Assembly: GCA_964036155.1 (NCBI GenBank)
Contig: OZ038422.1
Coordinates: 79,507,201-79,571,200, forward strand
Source: Diploscapter coronatus
Lineage: Eukaryota > Nematoda > Chromadorea > Rhabditida > Rhabditidae
Direction: 5' to 3'
Length of the DNA stretch: 64,000 bases
In this document: piece by piece, positions 1-12,269 of the stretch
How positions within the stretch are numbered: the stretch's first letter is position 1
Layout: every line of letters starts with the position of its first letter
The notes under the pieces: generated by a model
Database searches by the model: none
What the model saw: the letters and a program-made list of their open reading frames with translations, nothing else
Told to the model about the DNA's origin: nothing
Made by a program: the position numbers and the translations under genes

Positions 1-839
1 CTGTGACGATGTTCAAGGCCCAATGAACTGCTTGCCAGTATTTGGCGACTCGACAAGGCGTAGCTTCCCATTCTTTCAGATCCTCTTCCGTCATCAGACC
101 TGGAATCAAAGGATTGGTAAACAATTCATACTGTGCCTTCACACCTGATGCCACAAGATGCTTCAAAGTCGGAAATCTACGTCGGACTGAAATAGCAACA
201 TCTCGATAGACGATCGCCTGAAATGATCAATCTCGAGTTCAACTTTTTCAGAATTGCCTGAGCTAGTAGCAGGTATCGCACACAATTTCTGCGCATCATG
301 ACGCACTCTTCAGATTTGCCTCGTATATAGTGTGTGACGAATATGGCTGATCTATAATTCAAAATATGCTGCTATCAGATTGGTAAGCGTTTTTGATAGG
401 GAAAATTTTTCTTATTAATCTTCTGGACTGACTGATCGACAAATCCAACGTTATCCAGATATTTGCCCCATCGGCTGTAGATTACTGAAACGTAGAAAGC
501 AAGCATGAAAGTAACTGGGATGATCGTCGAATAGCTGTCAAAGAATACGACAATGTTTTCGAAGACTCTAAAGAAGCATCCTTCGTTGTCAATTTTATCA
601 GTTCCTCAACTTTTTCTGCTGAGAATTTAATAGCAAGCGATATACTGCACTGATGATAAAGTATAAGATCCACCAACATATCAATTCTAGGTAGACCATT
701 TTCCAAACCGAGCCCTGAATTTGTAATGTTTTACTTAATATTGACGTTAAAAATTTCTCCTTACCTTCCATCGAAATATTAGTTTGATATGTGAAAATAG
801 CGAAGACGTAGCGATATCCGCAGAATAAGTGACGGTCAT
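1..839 (-). CDS. Bestrophin-family chloride channel, C-terminal part beyond the window edge
   Basis: Bestrophins form pentameric, often calcium-regulated anion channels in the plasma membrane. The start at 839 reads MTVTYSADIATSS, matching the MTVSY start of nematode bestrophins. It is followed by FRWK-GSVWKMVYLELICWW (first membrane segment), the second-helix block IPVTFMLAFYVSVIYSRW, THYIRGKSEE...RRNCVRYLLLAQ, and then YRDVAISVRRRFPTLKHLVASG up to base 1, where the window cuts it. Introns are short. One of 44 nt (about 580-623 on this strand, GTTGAG...TTCTTTAG) removes an apparent frameshift and joins QQK to KVFENIVVFFD. The gene lies about 285 bp downstream of, and on the same strand as, a second bestrophin, so this is a tandem pair. 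No frame break is seen in the visible part. Family assignment is firm; the ion selectivity and the exact C. elegans orthologue are not determinable here. Confidence 0.88.
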
Positions 840-1123
840 TTTTAGTTATTCTGCCTATTCCAAATCAATCGATAGGTAAGTTCATGGGGTCCGAAAGTGA
901 AACGATCAACGCTGAATATGCAAATGGAATTGGAGCAACAGTGAAGACCACCATCTATGCATAAATGATAGATCATTTTTCGATTCATAGGTTGTTCTAT
1001 GGTGTGGGACCGGCCATATATGAATTAGAAATCTTATAGGTACATAGCTATTTATTATTTTTTAAATACATATTATGAACGACAATGGTTATGGTTTCAT
1101 AATAAATACGACAATCTCAGATG

Positions 1124-3136
1124 CTACAAAATCTCGGGGTCATCCTCCTTCAAGGAGTCTTCACTTTTCGCTCCTCTCAAGAACGATCGTGTCTCATGCA
1201 ATTTGAACAACGTTTCTTTATGACCATTCAAACTGAAATAAATTGTCATAACAAAACAAATGTTTAAGCATCCCTACCTAACTCTCCTATTTGTAGCTCG
1301 CTTATGATAATCAAAACTTTGTCGGATGTTGTTCGTGAATTTGAATGTGTCCTCGACTAATGGAGGACGACTTCCATAAGCTTCGTCGACGATCGTCAGA
1401 CCTATAGCCATATTCTGGTCGATAATCGAGTTAACGTCGAAATCTAAAGTGGACATTTTCATGCTCCAAGAGAATTCATACCGTCGTCATCGTCCCCTAG
1501 AGGATTCAGAAGGGCTTCGCCGACTTTCATCCACCTAAAAATTGACAATTTCAAAAGGATGCAAAGATTGGCTTACCCAAACATGAAAATGAACTGCAGT
1601 ATCGACATTATCGGGATGAAAATGTCTACCTAAAATTATGCAACTTCGTGAAATATGCTAAAGTTTCGTTTTTCACCTTCTCATTTTGGTCATCCAGAAA
1701 GTGCTGTCGAGAAAATAGACAGATGATGAAATGCACTCTAGTAGCTAGAAATACGACCTAGAATCATTCAGGATCGTGATAATTTTCATGAAAATTTCGT
1801 ACTTGGGGATATGCTAGGGGGATAGGCACGAAATCATAGTTCAGAAGTTGTTGCAGGTTGGCTCTGAAAGCCTTGATGTCCTAAAAATATTCATTCAGCT
1901 ATTGAAGAGGATATTAAAAAGAGAATTGATATATATTTTTTAAAATTCATTTCGATTGAAGATTACCAATTTTTGATCAAGTTTTCACATTGATAGATCT
2001 TTAAATATCATACACAAATTTTCGGCATAATACATTGTGTAATACATTCGAAAAATTTATGTAAACTCACATTTACTAAAGTTGCAAAGTTCGGTGCCGC
2101 ATCGATAATTTTTCTCTAAATCTATTGACCTTCAAAATTTTCCATTTATTTTCTACCTCGTACATTTCTGAGCACAAGCACAAGGCCCAATTTATTGGCA
2201 CATAATATTGTCCATAGAAGTTTACGGTCAGCACTTTTTCGAGCATAGCCAATTCGGCTTGCGTAATGTACCCTAGATTATCGTCTTCAAAAAGCGTTGC
2301 AATCACCAAAATACCTGCTTCCACTAAAGATTCTACATTCGGATATCGTCGCTTTACTGGAATTGAAATGCACCTTAGTACAAGAACCTAAGATTTTAAC
2401 AACAGTTTTTGATTTATTTTGAAAAATAGCATCCTACCTGAGCTAAAACCAGATATCGTATGATTGATCTTCTGACAAGCCGAGTCTCTCTATCATTTGA
2501 TCTTATGAACGTTGCTACTGAGTGCGCGCTACTAAAATACCGAAATTTGGCCTAAGTTTTAACTTTGCTCACTTCTCAACCCATCCCAAATTATAAAATA
2601 TCGACTTCCAGCGATCCATCACGTTCGACACGAAGAAACCCAGCATGAACCTAGGACAAATATAGTTGCTCAACGATAATGGGGAGATTCTAGAGATTAT
2701 TTCATCATCGTGTTGCTATGAAATAATCTCTGCCATATTTTCCGATACATTAAAGGAATGTATCCAAGTCGGGAATCACAGTATCGAGCCACAGCAGAAA
2801 ATCGACTAAATTATGAAATTATCGCATAGTCAATGGTTTTTTTTTTTCGATAATATTCGAGAAAAAATTATCGGGCTATGAAAGTATAAAATTCGATAAG
2901 CTTGATCTTCACTCACTTTTGTTGAACTTCAGTTAATGCGTATCGATAGACACAATAGACCACGTAATAGCCAACTATCCAAACTATCAACTCATTTTTG
3001 ACTGACTATTTTTAAAATTCTTACAAGAAAATTGACGCTTTTTTACCTTCCAAATCGAGCCCTTATATCGAAATAACAGTTTCAAAAATGAAAGCGTTGA
3101 AACTGAATGCATATCCAAGTTATAAGAGACCGTCAT
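1124..3136 (-). CDS. Bestrophin-family chloride channel
   Basis: A complete-looking bestrophin. The ATG at 3136 gives MTVSYNLDMHSVSTLSFLK, then LLFRYKGSIWK, SVKNELIVWIVGYYVVYCVY (TM1), ARYCDSRLGYIPL-MFMLGFFVSNVMDRW (TM2, the pore-lining neck region), VKRRYPNVESLVEAG, YYVPINWALCLC, and DIKAFRANLQQLLNYDFVPI ahead of PLAYPQV. The acidic calcium-clasp-like run GDDDD-FDVNSIIDQN crosses a 38-nt intron near 1460-1497. The tail ends SLKEDDPEIL with the stop at 1124-1126, so the cytosolic tail is short. There are about ten exons with introns mostly under 120 nt. It sits head-to-tail with the second bestrophin just downstream. Only the more conserved joins were checked by frame; the region 1640-1780 is tentative. 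Confidence 0.9.
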
Positions 3137-3660
3137 TTTGATCTAAATTGAGAAATATAATTTCTAAAAAATTTATAAAAAAAAAACATCATCTGGAGCC
3201 TAAAATTTGATTTCAGTTTATATACTATTTTAGATGTTAAAAACCGGCAAACCCCCGTCTCCTTATTTAATGAACCAATGAATCACGAAAATAATGACTA
3301 ATTAAGGCGTAAAACATCAATTTTGAAAATTAATTAAAGCATCGTTGAAATAATCAAAAATCGGGTAGCAATCAAGTGCAAGTAAATTGATTTTGGGGTC
3401 TCAAATTTCTAATCTCATTTGAAAATTCAATCTTGTATAACCGGAATGTCGACGATAAATCATTGATAAGGCTGTTAAAAGGTGTGAGATAATCAGCTTA
3501 ACTCAATAAATATTATTTTTTGCATTTTGGGTACATATTTTAGGTATTCGATTGATTTTTCGAGATCTATTCTTTACTTTATTCTCATGGTTAATGTAAC
3601 TGTTCTAAAATCATAAAATATATGGATTTTTGCGGCTCCTAGGAAAAAACACCAGGACAC

Positions 3661-3762
3661 CGGGACACCAGTTAGAAAAAGACACTACTTTTGCCTATCT
3701 TTGTTTCTTTTCCTCATACTATTTCTTAGAAAAAGTGATGTCTTTTTCTAACTGGTGTCCCG
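3661..3762. repeat. Inverted repeat, 24-bp perfect arms
   Basis: The 24 bases at 3661-3684 (CGGGACACCAGTTAGAAAAA plus GACA) are the exact reverse complement of 3739-3762. The outer flanks (about 3640-3660 and 3763-3775) also pair imperfectly, giving arms of about 45 nt around a loop of about 54 nt. It could be a small MITE-like relic or a hairpin; no target-site duplication is obvious. Confidence 0.75.
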
Positions 3763-4076
3763 ATGTTTTTTTCTATGAGTCATTTTTTGCTCGGATTCTT
3801 TTTTTATTTTTTAAAGAAAATTTATATTTTCTTTTAGCTTATTTATCCTTGAAAAAATTCATTGTTCAGATCATTTTTGAAACAAAAATTGCATCATAAA
3901 CATTTTCTCTGCACTCTTTCTCCCTTCTTCTTCTTTAGCCCCGCCCATAAAACTGCATCCACATTGCGTTTTGGTCTCTGACCCTTTTTCCACTGCCAAA
4001 CATCAATTTTTCGCGTTATTCTTCGCTTTTAATTGATTTAATTATGGTCCATTGTCAATGATTAGGGTAATTATGT

Positions 4077-4084
4077 GCGTTCAG
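4077..4084 (+). other. Probable spliced-leader trans-splice acceptor for vha-9
   Basis: GCGTTCAG lies directly before the initiator ATG at 4085, with a run of AT-rich outron-like sequence upstream and no plausible upstream donor exon. This arrangement is common for trans-spliced nematode genes. Which spliced leader is used cannot be seen from DNA. Confidence 0.5.
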
Positions 4085-5104
4085 ATGGCGAGTGCAGCGA
4101 AGGGCAAGATTCTGGCCGTGATCGGCGACGAGGACACCGTTGTCGGATTCCTGCTCGGTGGCGTCGGCGAGCTGAATAAGGTAATTGCGTTTTTGCTAAT
4201 TGCTTTAATTATTCCAGTTATTATCATAGAATAAATTAATGTTTGTTATATTGATAATTGACGCAAATTCTAAGTTATTTGGAGATCTTTTGAAACGTCA
4301 TTTTTTATGATAAAGTTGTTCTTTCAAAGCTCTTGATGTTTCGATGTGAAATAGGTTGTAAGAGAAAAAAAAACTACAAAGTTTTCAAATGAGCTGTCTC
4401 CAAATTGTACTAACTCTTCAATAAACGGTAAAAATAGAATAATTTCTAAAATTTCTATCTTGCCAAGTTTCATCAACTTGTTTATTTTTTATTTGCAGGC
4501 CCGTAAGCCGAACTACCTGATCGTGGACAAGGGGACGGGAGTGCAGGAGATCGAGGAGGCATTCAAGGGATTCTGCTCGCGCGACGACATCGCCATCATC
4601 CTCATCAACCAGCACATCGCCGAGATGATTCGATATGCCGTGGGGTTTACCTCTTTTAAAAAATAAACAAAACCTTCCAACATTTTCTATTTGGAAAATA
4701 CGAATGTTTGGAGAAAGTCTTTTTCAAGTTTTTTTCGTGTAGAGAAGATAGCAACATCAATTTATCCCATATTTTATTTACTTATTGAATTTTTGAAACT
4801 TACATACAATATGTCGATTTCAGGTTGATCAACACACCGCCTCGACGCCCGCCGTTCTCGAAATTCCCAGTAAAGAGGCGCCTTATGACCCCAGCAAGGT
4901 AGATTTTAGAATTTCGCTTTAAGAAATCACTATTTTTTCAAGGATCAATTCAATTTTATCTTCCCCCACAATGCTTACATAATTATTTTTGAAAAAAAAA
5001 CCTTTAATTTCCTAGATTTGGAAGAAAGGTTGCACATTTATAATTTTCAGGACAGCATACTCAACCGAGCGCGTGGCATGTTCAATCCGGAAGATTTCCG
5101 TTAA
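4085..5104 (+). CDS. vha-9: V-type proton ATPase subunit F (V1 sector)
   Basis: Four exons, 4085-4180, 4499-4639, 4824-4898 and 5051-5104, sum to 366 nt and encode 121 residues, the usual length of V-ATPase subunit F. The sequence begins [20 protein letters not shown], continues through [11 protein letters not shown] and [13 protein letters not shown], and has the family hallmark [17 protein letters not shown] near residues 60-76. It ends [12 protein letters not shown]. Subunit F is part of the central rotor stalk of the proton pump that acidifies lysosomes and excretory membranes. The second intron uses a GTGGGG donor. The neighbour downstream on the same strand is clpp-1, 377 bp away, with a poly(A) signal and a second splice acceptor between them, which fits an operon. 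From memory, C. elegans vha-9 and clpp-1 are also neighbours (ZK970.4 and ZK970.2). Confidence 0.97.
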
Positions 5105-5481
5105 TCGCCTGGATTCATGGAATCCCTCAAATCTTCTCCGGTTTGATCCTTCACTTTTCCTCATTTGTATCCCCGAAAACGATTGTGATTCCATGTCATT
5201 CCGAAAACGCTTCATGTATTTTCATGAAAATTCTATGGTTTTATCGAAACATTTATTATTTTAGATTTACCGTAGTTTCTTGATGAAACTCTATGAGTTG
5301 TATGCAGTTTTATAGCATTATTTCCAGAATATATATTTCAATAAAGAGGTTTTATATTTCGAAAATCGATATTTTTGATTGTCTGGGCAATTTGTTGTGT
5401 TCGAAATTTCAAATATCTTATCTTATTTTTTCTTTCTTTTATTTCAAGTTTTATTTTTCAGAAAAAGCGGGTCCAGTCACG
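5105..5481 (+). promoter_or_regulatory. Operon-like intercistronic region (poly(A) signal and downstream trans-splice acceptor)
   Basis: AATAAA lies at 5340-5345. A U-rich tract (about 5415-5455) ends in TTTTTCAG at 5454-5461, 20 bases before the clpp-1 ATG. The roughly 115 bp between poly(A) signal and acceptor is the spacing expected of SL2-type operon junctions in C. elegans. That SL2 is actually used is inference. Confidence 0.6.
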
Positions 5482-7052
5482 ATGATGTCGTCCAAATACA
5501 ATGCCCTCTTCCGGTTGTGCAGCAAATTACCGTTGCAGATCAATTCCAGTTCCGCGTTCTCTTCGTCTCCCCGTCTGAACGTCATCCCCTTTGTGATCGA
5601 GAACGAGGGTCGAGGGGAGCGATCTTACGACATCTACAGTAGACTCCTCAAGGACAGGATCGTCTGTCTCATGACGCCGGTTGGTGACTTTTTGCCGACA
5701 ATGAATTATACCGTAAACCTCGGACTTGCTGTTACAGAAAGTAGCTTAAAAAAAAAAGTAGCTGAGCGCTCTTGTCATAAACCAAAATAAGTGGTGTCTT
5801 TCTAAACTTTCCTGAAACATCTATAATTGAGAGAAGAGGATCTAAAAACGTCTAACGTTCGAGATTCTCAAATTGCATCGGATTGCTAAAATATTAACAA
5901 CGACGATATTGCCGCATAGATTCAAGATTATTTTTCAAATAGTTTTTGGAACATACCTTTTCCAGATCGACGACCACGTTGCCTCTGCGGTGGTCGCCCA
6001 GCTGCTGTTTCTGCAGAGCGAATCCGGCAAGAAGCCCATTCACATGTACATCAATAGCCCTGGTACATTTTGAATTGTTCAACGTATTTTCACAATAAAT
6101 TTATTCAGGAGGTTCGGTAACCGCGGGTCTCTCGATCTACGACACGATGCACCTGATCACTGCGCCCATCGCCACCTGGTGTATCGGACAGGTCCATTGC
6201 TTTTTTTCCTTTATATATTTCTCTATAAGAGTATTATTATTATTATTATTTACATTTTTCATTAGGAAATATCGAACACTTACGAAATTTTCTATTGACA
6301 TAACATAAACTATTTCGTGAAGCATATTTTTAGACGAGGCAAAGAATATGCTCGTTGTTGTTTTTTTTTCAATTATAGCTTCTTTGAAACTTCTATTTTT
6401 GTTCCAGGCCTCCAGCATGGGCTCTCTTCTGCTGGCCGCGGGTGAGCAGGGAATGCGGACCGCACTACCCAATGCCCGGATCATGGTGCATCAGCCCAGT
6501 GGAGGGACCCAGGTAGAATATTTGGAGTGAGGAATAAAGATTTCTTGCTGAGAAAAGTATTCATTTTGGTAGAACATAGAAAATTTCGGTCAACAAAGTA
6601 TAATTTTGACGAAAAACGGTAGAAAAAATCATATTTTCCAGGGCACAGCCTCGGACATAATCATTCAAGCGGACGAGATCCAGCGGTTGAAGCACAGATT
6701 GCAGGAGATTTACGTACATCACACCGGGCAGCCGTACAAGGTGGTTTTGAATAAATTAAACAAAAAATATCAACAAGTCTTGTGTGTTATTCTCTATTGC
6801 CAGATTTGACTGGAGGAAATGCTCATATCTGCATGCTCTGGCCGATATTCAGACCATTTCCGAAACCCATTTCTGTATAAGCCTGTTTATCTCATTACGA
6901 ATTTTTTAAGGAATGTTGTTTCTTTGAACATTTAGTTTTAGGTGATCCAAGAAGCTCTTGACCGTGACAAATTCATGTCTGCCATCGAGGCGAAGAATTT
7001 CGGCCTGGTTGACAAAGTCGAGCTCCACAACGGGTCCATTCCTGCTGCCTAG
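5482..7052 (+). CDS. clpp-1: Mitochondrial ATP-dependent Clp protease proteolytic subunit
   Basis: Six exons (5482-5679, 5966-6062, 6109-6191, 6408-6512, 6642-6740, 6942-7052) sum to 693 nt, giving 230 residues. The first roughly 45 residues ([20 protein letters not shown] and following) are basic and Ser-rich, like a mitochondrial presequence. The ClpP core follows: [38 protein letters not shown], the nucleophile serine in [13 protein letters not shown], the histidine in [14 protein letters not shown], and the aspartate in [10 protein letters not shown], so the Ser-His-Asp triad is intact. ClpP forms a tetradecameric serine protease chamber in the matrix with ClpX and takes part in mitochondrial protein quality control. 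It is the second gene of the cluster with vha-9. The frame is open upstream of 5482, but the splice acceptor at 5461 makes this ATG the likely start. AATAAA occurs at 7355-7360. Confidence 0.97.
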
Positions 7053-10000
7053 ATGTCTAGTTGTCTAGATCATTGAGAATACGCACAATGCAAGTTTTTT
7101 CATGTCTAATTTCATTCTTCCATGCCCCGATTTTAATTCTTCTCTTTAATTTTTCATAACCAGAGTTAACGGTAAAGTAACAAATTTTTAATATTATCAT
7201 TTTCGTTTACTCTGATTGCAGTGAAAGAAATGAGAATTACGATATGAAGAGTAAATGAAACTTGGTTTTTGTTAACAGCAACGACTCTCCTCGAAACAAG
7301 CATTCTATGTGGATATTTATTATTATTATACGAGAAAAATCTAGTGTAATCTGAAATAAAACTTTGTTTTGAATCATCATGATAAAAGTGTCGCATGAGA
7401 AAACGTAGAATGAAAAATGATTTATTAATTTAATTATGATCTTCAGTCATGTCCAAAGCATTGACTTGACTTCATGGCTAGATCAAAACGTTCAAACTTA
7501 TCCTGAAGTCTTAAAAATCAAAATACAAAGCTTCATCTAACATAAAATAGAGTATTTCTAACAAATAATCAAGTTGTAAATGAAGATCAACTTTGCATTT
7601 AGGAAGAAAATGTCTATCATTTGGAATTTCAAATAGGTATTCCTGCAGAAAAAGCGAACATTCATTGGGTATTCTCCGTTTTCTGCTTCTCCCTTTCCTC
7701 TCCCTTCTCCATGCTATTTCCGTTCTCTTTTATAGTCTTTCTCGTTGTGAATCATCTACGATGCATCCACAAGCACACAGACATACATAGACGAACTGAA
7801 GAACTGCACATCCAACAAGACCGTCCTTCTTTTCCGCCCTCTAAATTCTCCATAGTCTCTCGTTTTTCTCTAAATTCTCTTTCCTTTAAATTCAAATGAT
7901 CTCTAATTTCCATCTCCATTCAAAGAGCGTCAGTTTCTCCGGATATAAAACTGTCTTCAATGATTTGTATAGATTTTGGCTATCAATATTCCTACAGCAG
8001 ATTTTTTTTAATTCAAGCCAGCCGTTTTTCATTCTCTATCTTCCATTCGAAAGATGATATTGGTCCAGCACTAAACAAGTGCATGAGCTATTCGCGAGTT
8101 TTTATTGTTATGTGAATTCAATATCGGTCCTTGTTTAATTCAACTTGTCTATAGTATTTTTTAAACTAGATGCTCTTCAACCCTCAGCTTATTATCCCAA
8201 AAAAGTTTATCTCAATTCACTTTTTAACCAGTAGTAAAAAATTGAAAAAAAAAACTTTCTGGTCACGATTTGAAAGATTTCAAATTAACTTGAACATGCT
8301 GCGCGCACTTTAGTACTTTCAGTATTCCGTTCCTTTCGTTCCTTCTGCATTTCTGCATGCCATCCTTATCTCCCTTTGCCCTTACCGTTTGTGACATTGA
8401 GTACCAGTCGGCAGGCTTGTATTGAGCTGAACTGAACTCTGCTGCGAACTTTATCGTGAATATTACAACTTTCCTGCTTCTTGAATATCTCAGTTTCAAA
8501 TTCTCACTAATTTTTCCTCATCTTGCTACTTCTAATCTCTGCATTATTTCTAACTTTATGCTGCCTTTCTAATTCTATATTTTCACGTACTGTCTAATTT
8601 TTCCCTATGTCTTTTCTCCCTCTCCTACTATCAAACACTATTCCCTTTCTTCCTAAATTAGCAATGATGCTCCACATTAGAGCCTTAGAACACTGCGAAT
8701 GATAACAGTATTGACCTTATAAGGCGTCTGCTTCTCTAGACCATGTTATTTCTTCTCTCATTCTTCGTTAATTATCTCTAGAATATTATTTCTAATTCTT
8801 TCTGATTCTCCAATTATCTCAAATTCAACTGTCTCTCCCCAGCTCTTTATCACTCTCGCTCTTTTCTCCACTCTTTCGCTTTGGATGATAAGATACAGTG
8901 CTCATATGGTGATTCTGCATAAGGAAGTCTATCGCTAAACAGTCGGGGGTTTATGTTTTCAAAGGATGACGCTAACTAGCTATAATGACGTTAATTACCT
9001 GATTAACTGGCTAATTAACGTTACCTTTCGAAGGTGATAAACTTCCTTATGCGTAATTTCATGCGATTGCCATTATTTTCCTAAATCATCATGATATTTG
9101 TCCTAAACGACGCTAATTATTGATTATTATTTCATGAATTGCTCTAATTAATTGACTAATTATTTAGTATTTCACAGGGTTGACTTCTTTTGAGCTGGAA
9201 AATGGCATAAGATCCACCCGCGTCTCGCGATATTATGCACATTTTCTAGTACACAAGGAGATTCGACAATTGTCTATGTTAATTGATTTAATTGTGATTA
9301 GTTAACTTCCAATTAGCTATTTTCTGTGATTAAAAATAAAATTCGATTTCAATTTGGTTCAAAATATTTCAATTTGTATGATTTTTTGAAATATCATTGT
9401 GCTTGTGAACTTGTTTTATCAGTATTACATTTTTGATTCGAAAATTGCATTTCATCATTTCACAATATGATGGAATTATTATTTCGAAGTCTCTAAGTTG
9501 AAAACTTTCCAACTATTTAGCATTATTTGGGTGCTTTTCCAGACAAGTCAAGGCTTGGATTCCTTTCGAAACTTTCACTTGTTGAGCTCTATTCATTCAG
9601 TCACATGCACGCATGCACTATTTTACCCCGTTTCATCCATTTCTGCATCATATCAGTTCTGTATCAGCTGATTTTGAGCATTCAAACAAAGAGTCGAATT
9701 GTCCCCATTTTAGGACGAGTTATGGGTAAACACGGTTAAGCACTTCATTATCTGATTTTTCATGAGAATGGAATTTTAGATTTTTTAGAAAAAGAAAATG
9801 CTCCCTTAAGAATTACAAATGTCGATATTTATCCCCATATCATATCAAAAGGAGCGTTCGTCTTGGATTATTCATCTTCTCTTCACTCCATATTTGTTTA
9901 GCCCAACAGCACATACAGATCTGAATGATAGAAAGACGAGTCTATATTCTAGGATCCAATTTTCATGACCCTACTCTGCGTTTCTATCTATCTTACAGTC

Positions 10001-11119
10001 TAAAAGATGGAAAAGAACCAGAGTAGGCCACGCCCCCCTAGATACAGGCTCACAACTGACCAGAGCTAGGAAAAATGATAAGATAAGAGAAATAGCGAGA
10101 GAATTTTGGAGCAGTAGAGAAAAGTATTAGCATGAAGGGTTTTACGACTGGTCACTCCATAAATGGGAAATTAGCGATGTTGTACTTTAGAACGATCAAG
10201 AATACGATTAAATGATAAAGTGAACAGTTTTTAAATGTATCATATCAAAGCATAAGAAATGTGAAGAATAACTAATTTGAAAAGTTTCAATGAATCATTG
10301 GAAGAAGTCTTTCATAGTTTGCTCAGTTGAACCCTGAAATGTTGATGATATCGGGATAGGTTGGGTCTGGGTCGAAAAATTTAGATCTAACATGATTGTC
10401 TAAATGAGTAGTTAACTTTGAGCCCTAATTTCCCCTGTTAAGTTTTATTCTATTCCTACGGAAACTTCCCGTTTTTTCCTTCAAATCAACGACTATTCTA
10501 AAAAAGATCTAGAATCTAGAAGAATGGCATTATTTTTAAAAAAATAAATAGTTTAGATTTGATAGATTTTTTAAAATTTATATCGTTTCAAAATGAATTA
10601 ACTACTTCACTCGTATTGTCAAATTAGGACATTTTTGAAACATATTAAATTTTCTAGCGTAAAAATACCAATGAAACATCTTCATGTTATCAATTTTCGA
10701 CAAGAATAATCGAGAAAAATGATGACAACAAAAAAGTCTCTACTTTCGAAATATTGACTTATCTTTCTTTTTCCCGATTCGAATCGAAAATTGCATCACG
10801 CTCTTTGCTCTTTCAGCAGATTGTCAATAGTCTGAGACAGAGATAAAGGAATTAGAGGAGGTCTAAAGAGACAAACAACTTTTGGAGATGAAGCAATTTT
10901 GAGAGAATAAGAGAGTCAGATTTTCCATGAAACCCCAAATCGTCATTTACTGCCAAAAATTGTTTCGTACTTTGAAATTGCAAGATTAATTTCCATTTAG
11001 AATGGTTGCTCTCTTGTTTAGAAAGATAAATAAACTTGCATCATTCTCGGGGTTATAAGGGTGTCTATTTCATAACGGGTTCTTGAATGTATGAGCTTTT
11101 AGTGCATTCGTACCACGCC
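7053..11119. other. Long intergenic region, clpp-1 to GST
   Basis: About 4.1 kb without a supportable gene. The first 310 bp carry the clpp-1 3' UTR and AATAAA at 7355. Roughly 7680-7870 and 8480-8880 are pyrimidine-rich on the plus strand. The MITE-like inverted repeat at 8917-9052 lies here. The last kilobase should include the GST promoter. Open frames in this stretch have low-complexity, non-conserved translations. Confidence 0.6.
8917..9052. repeat. MITE-like palindromic element (about 136 bp)
   Basis: GCATAAGGAAGT at 8917-8928 is the exact inverse of 9041-9052, and the match extends inward with one mismatch (GCATAAGGAAGTCTATC against GCATAAGGAAGTTTATC). Inner segments also pair (GACGTTAATTACC near 8985 with GGCTAATTAACGTT near 9010), so most of the element can fold on itself. 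A short non-autonomous inverted-repeat element is the best reading; a target duplication is not clear. Confidence 0.6.
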
Positions 11120-12163
<1,044 letters not shown>

Positions 12164-12269
12164 TTTCATCTTTAGACCCAATTGATCACCGTTGATATTT
12201 TGGAAGTGTAATGAAACCTGTTAGCTTCTTAGAAAGAATGAATTTATTATCCCCTGAAAAAACCCTAAC

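Larger units (their letters stand above)
3137..4084. other. Intergenic region between divergent bestrophin and vha-9 genes
   Basis: AT-rich sequence with no coding segment I can support. As the bestrophin runs left and vha-9 runs right, it should hold both promoters. It contains the inverted repeat at 3661-3762, and a pyrimidine-rich stretch follows at about 3905-4020. No clear TATA box was identified. Confidence 0.6.

Noticed and set aside
575..640. Apparent frameshift in the first bestrophin after NSQQKK
   Set aside because: A 44-nt intron GTTGAG...TTCTTTAG restores the frame and gives the expected QQKKVFENIVVFFD.
5293..5481. N-terminal extension of clpp-1 in the open frame upstream
   Set aside because: The extension is Phe/Ile-rich, lies over the intercistronic U-rich region, and a splice acceptor at 5461 sits just before the conserved-type ATG at 5482.
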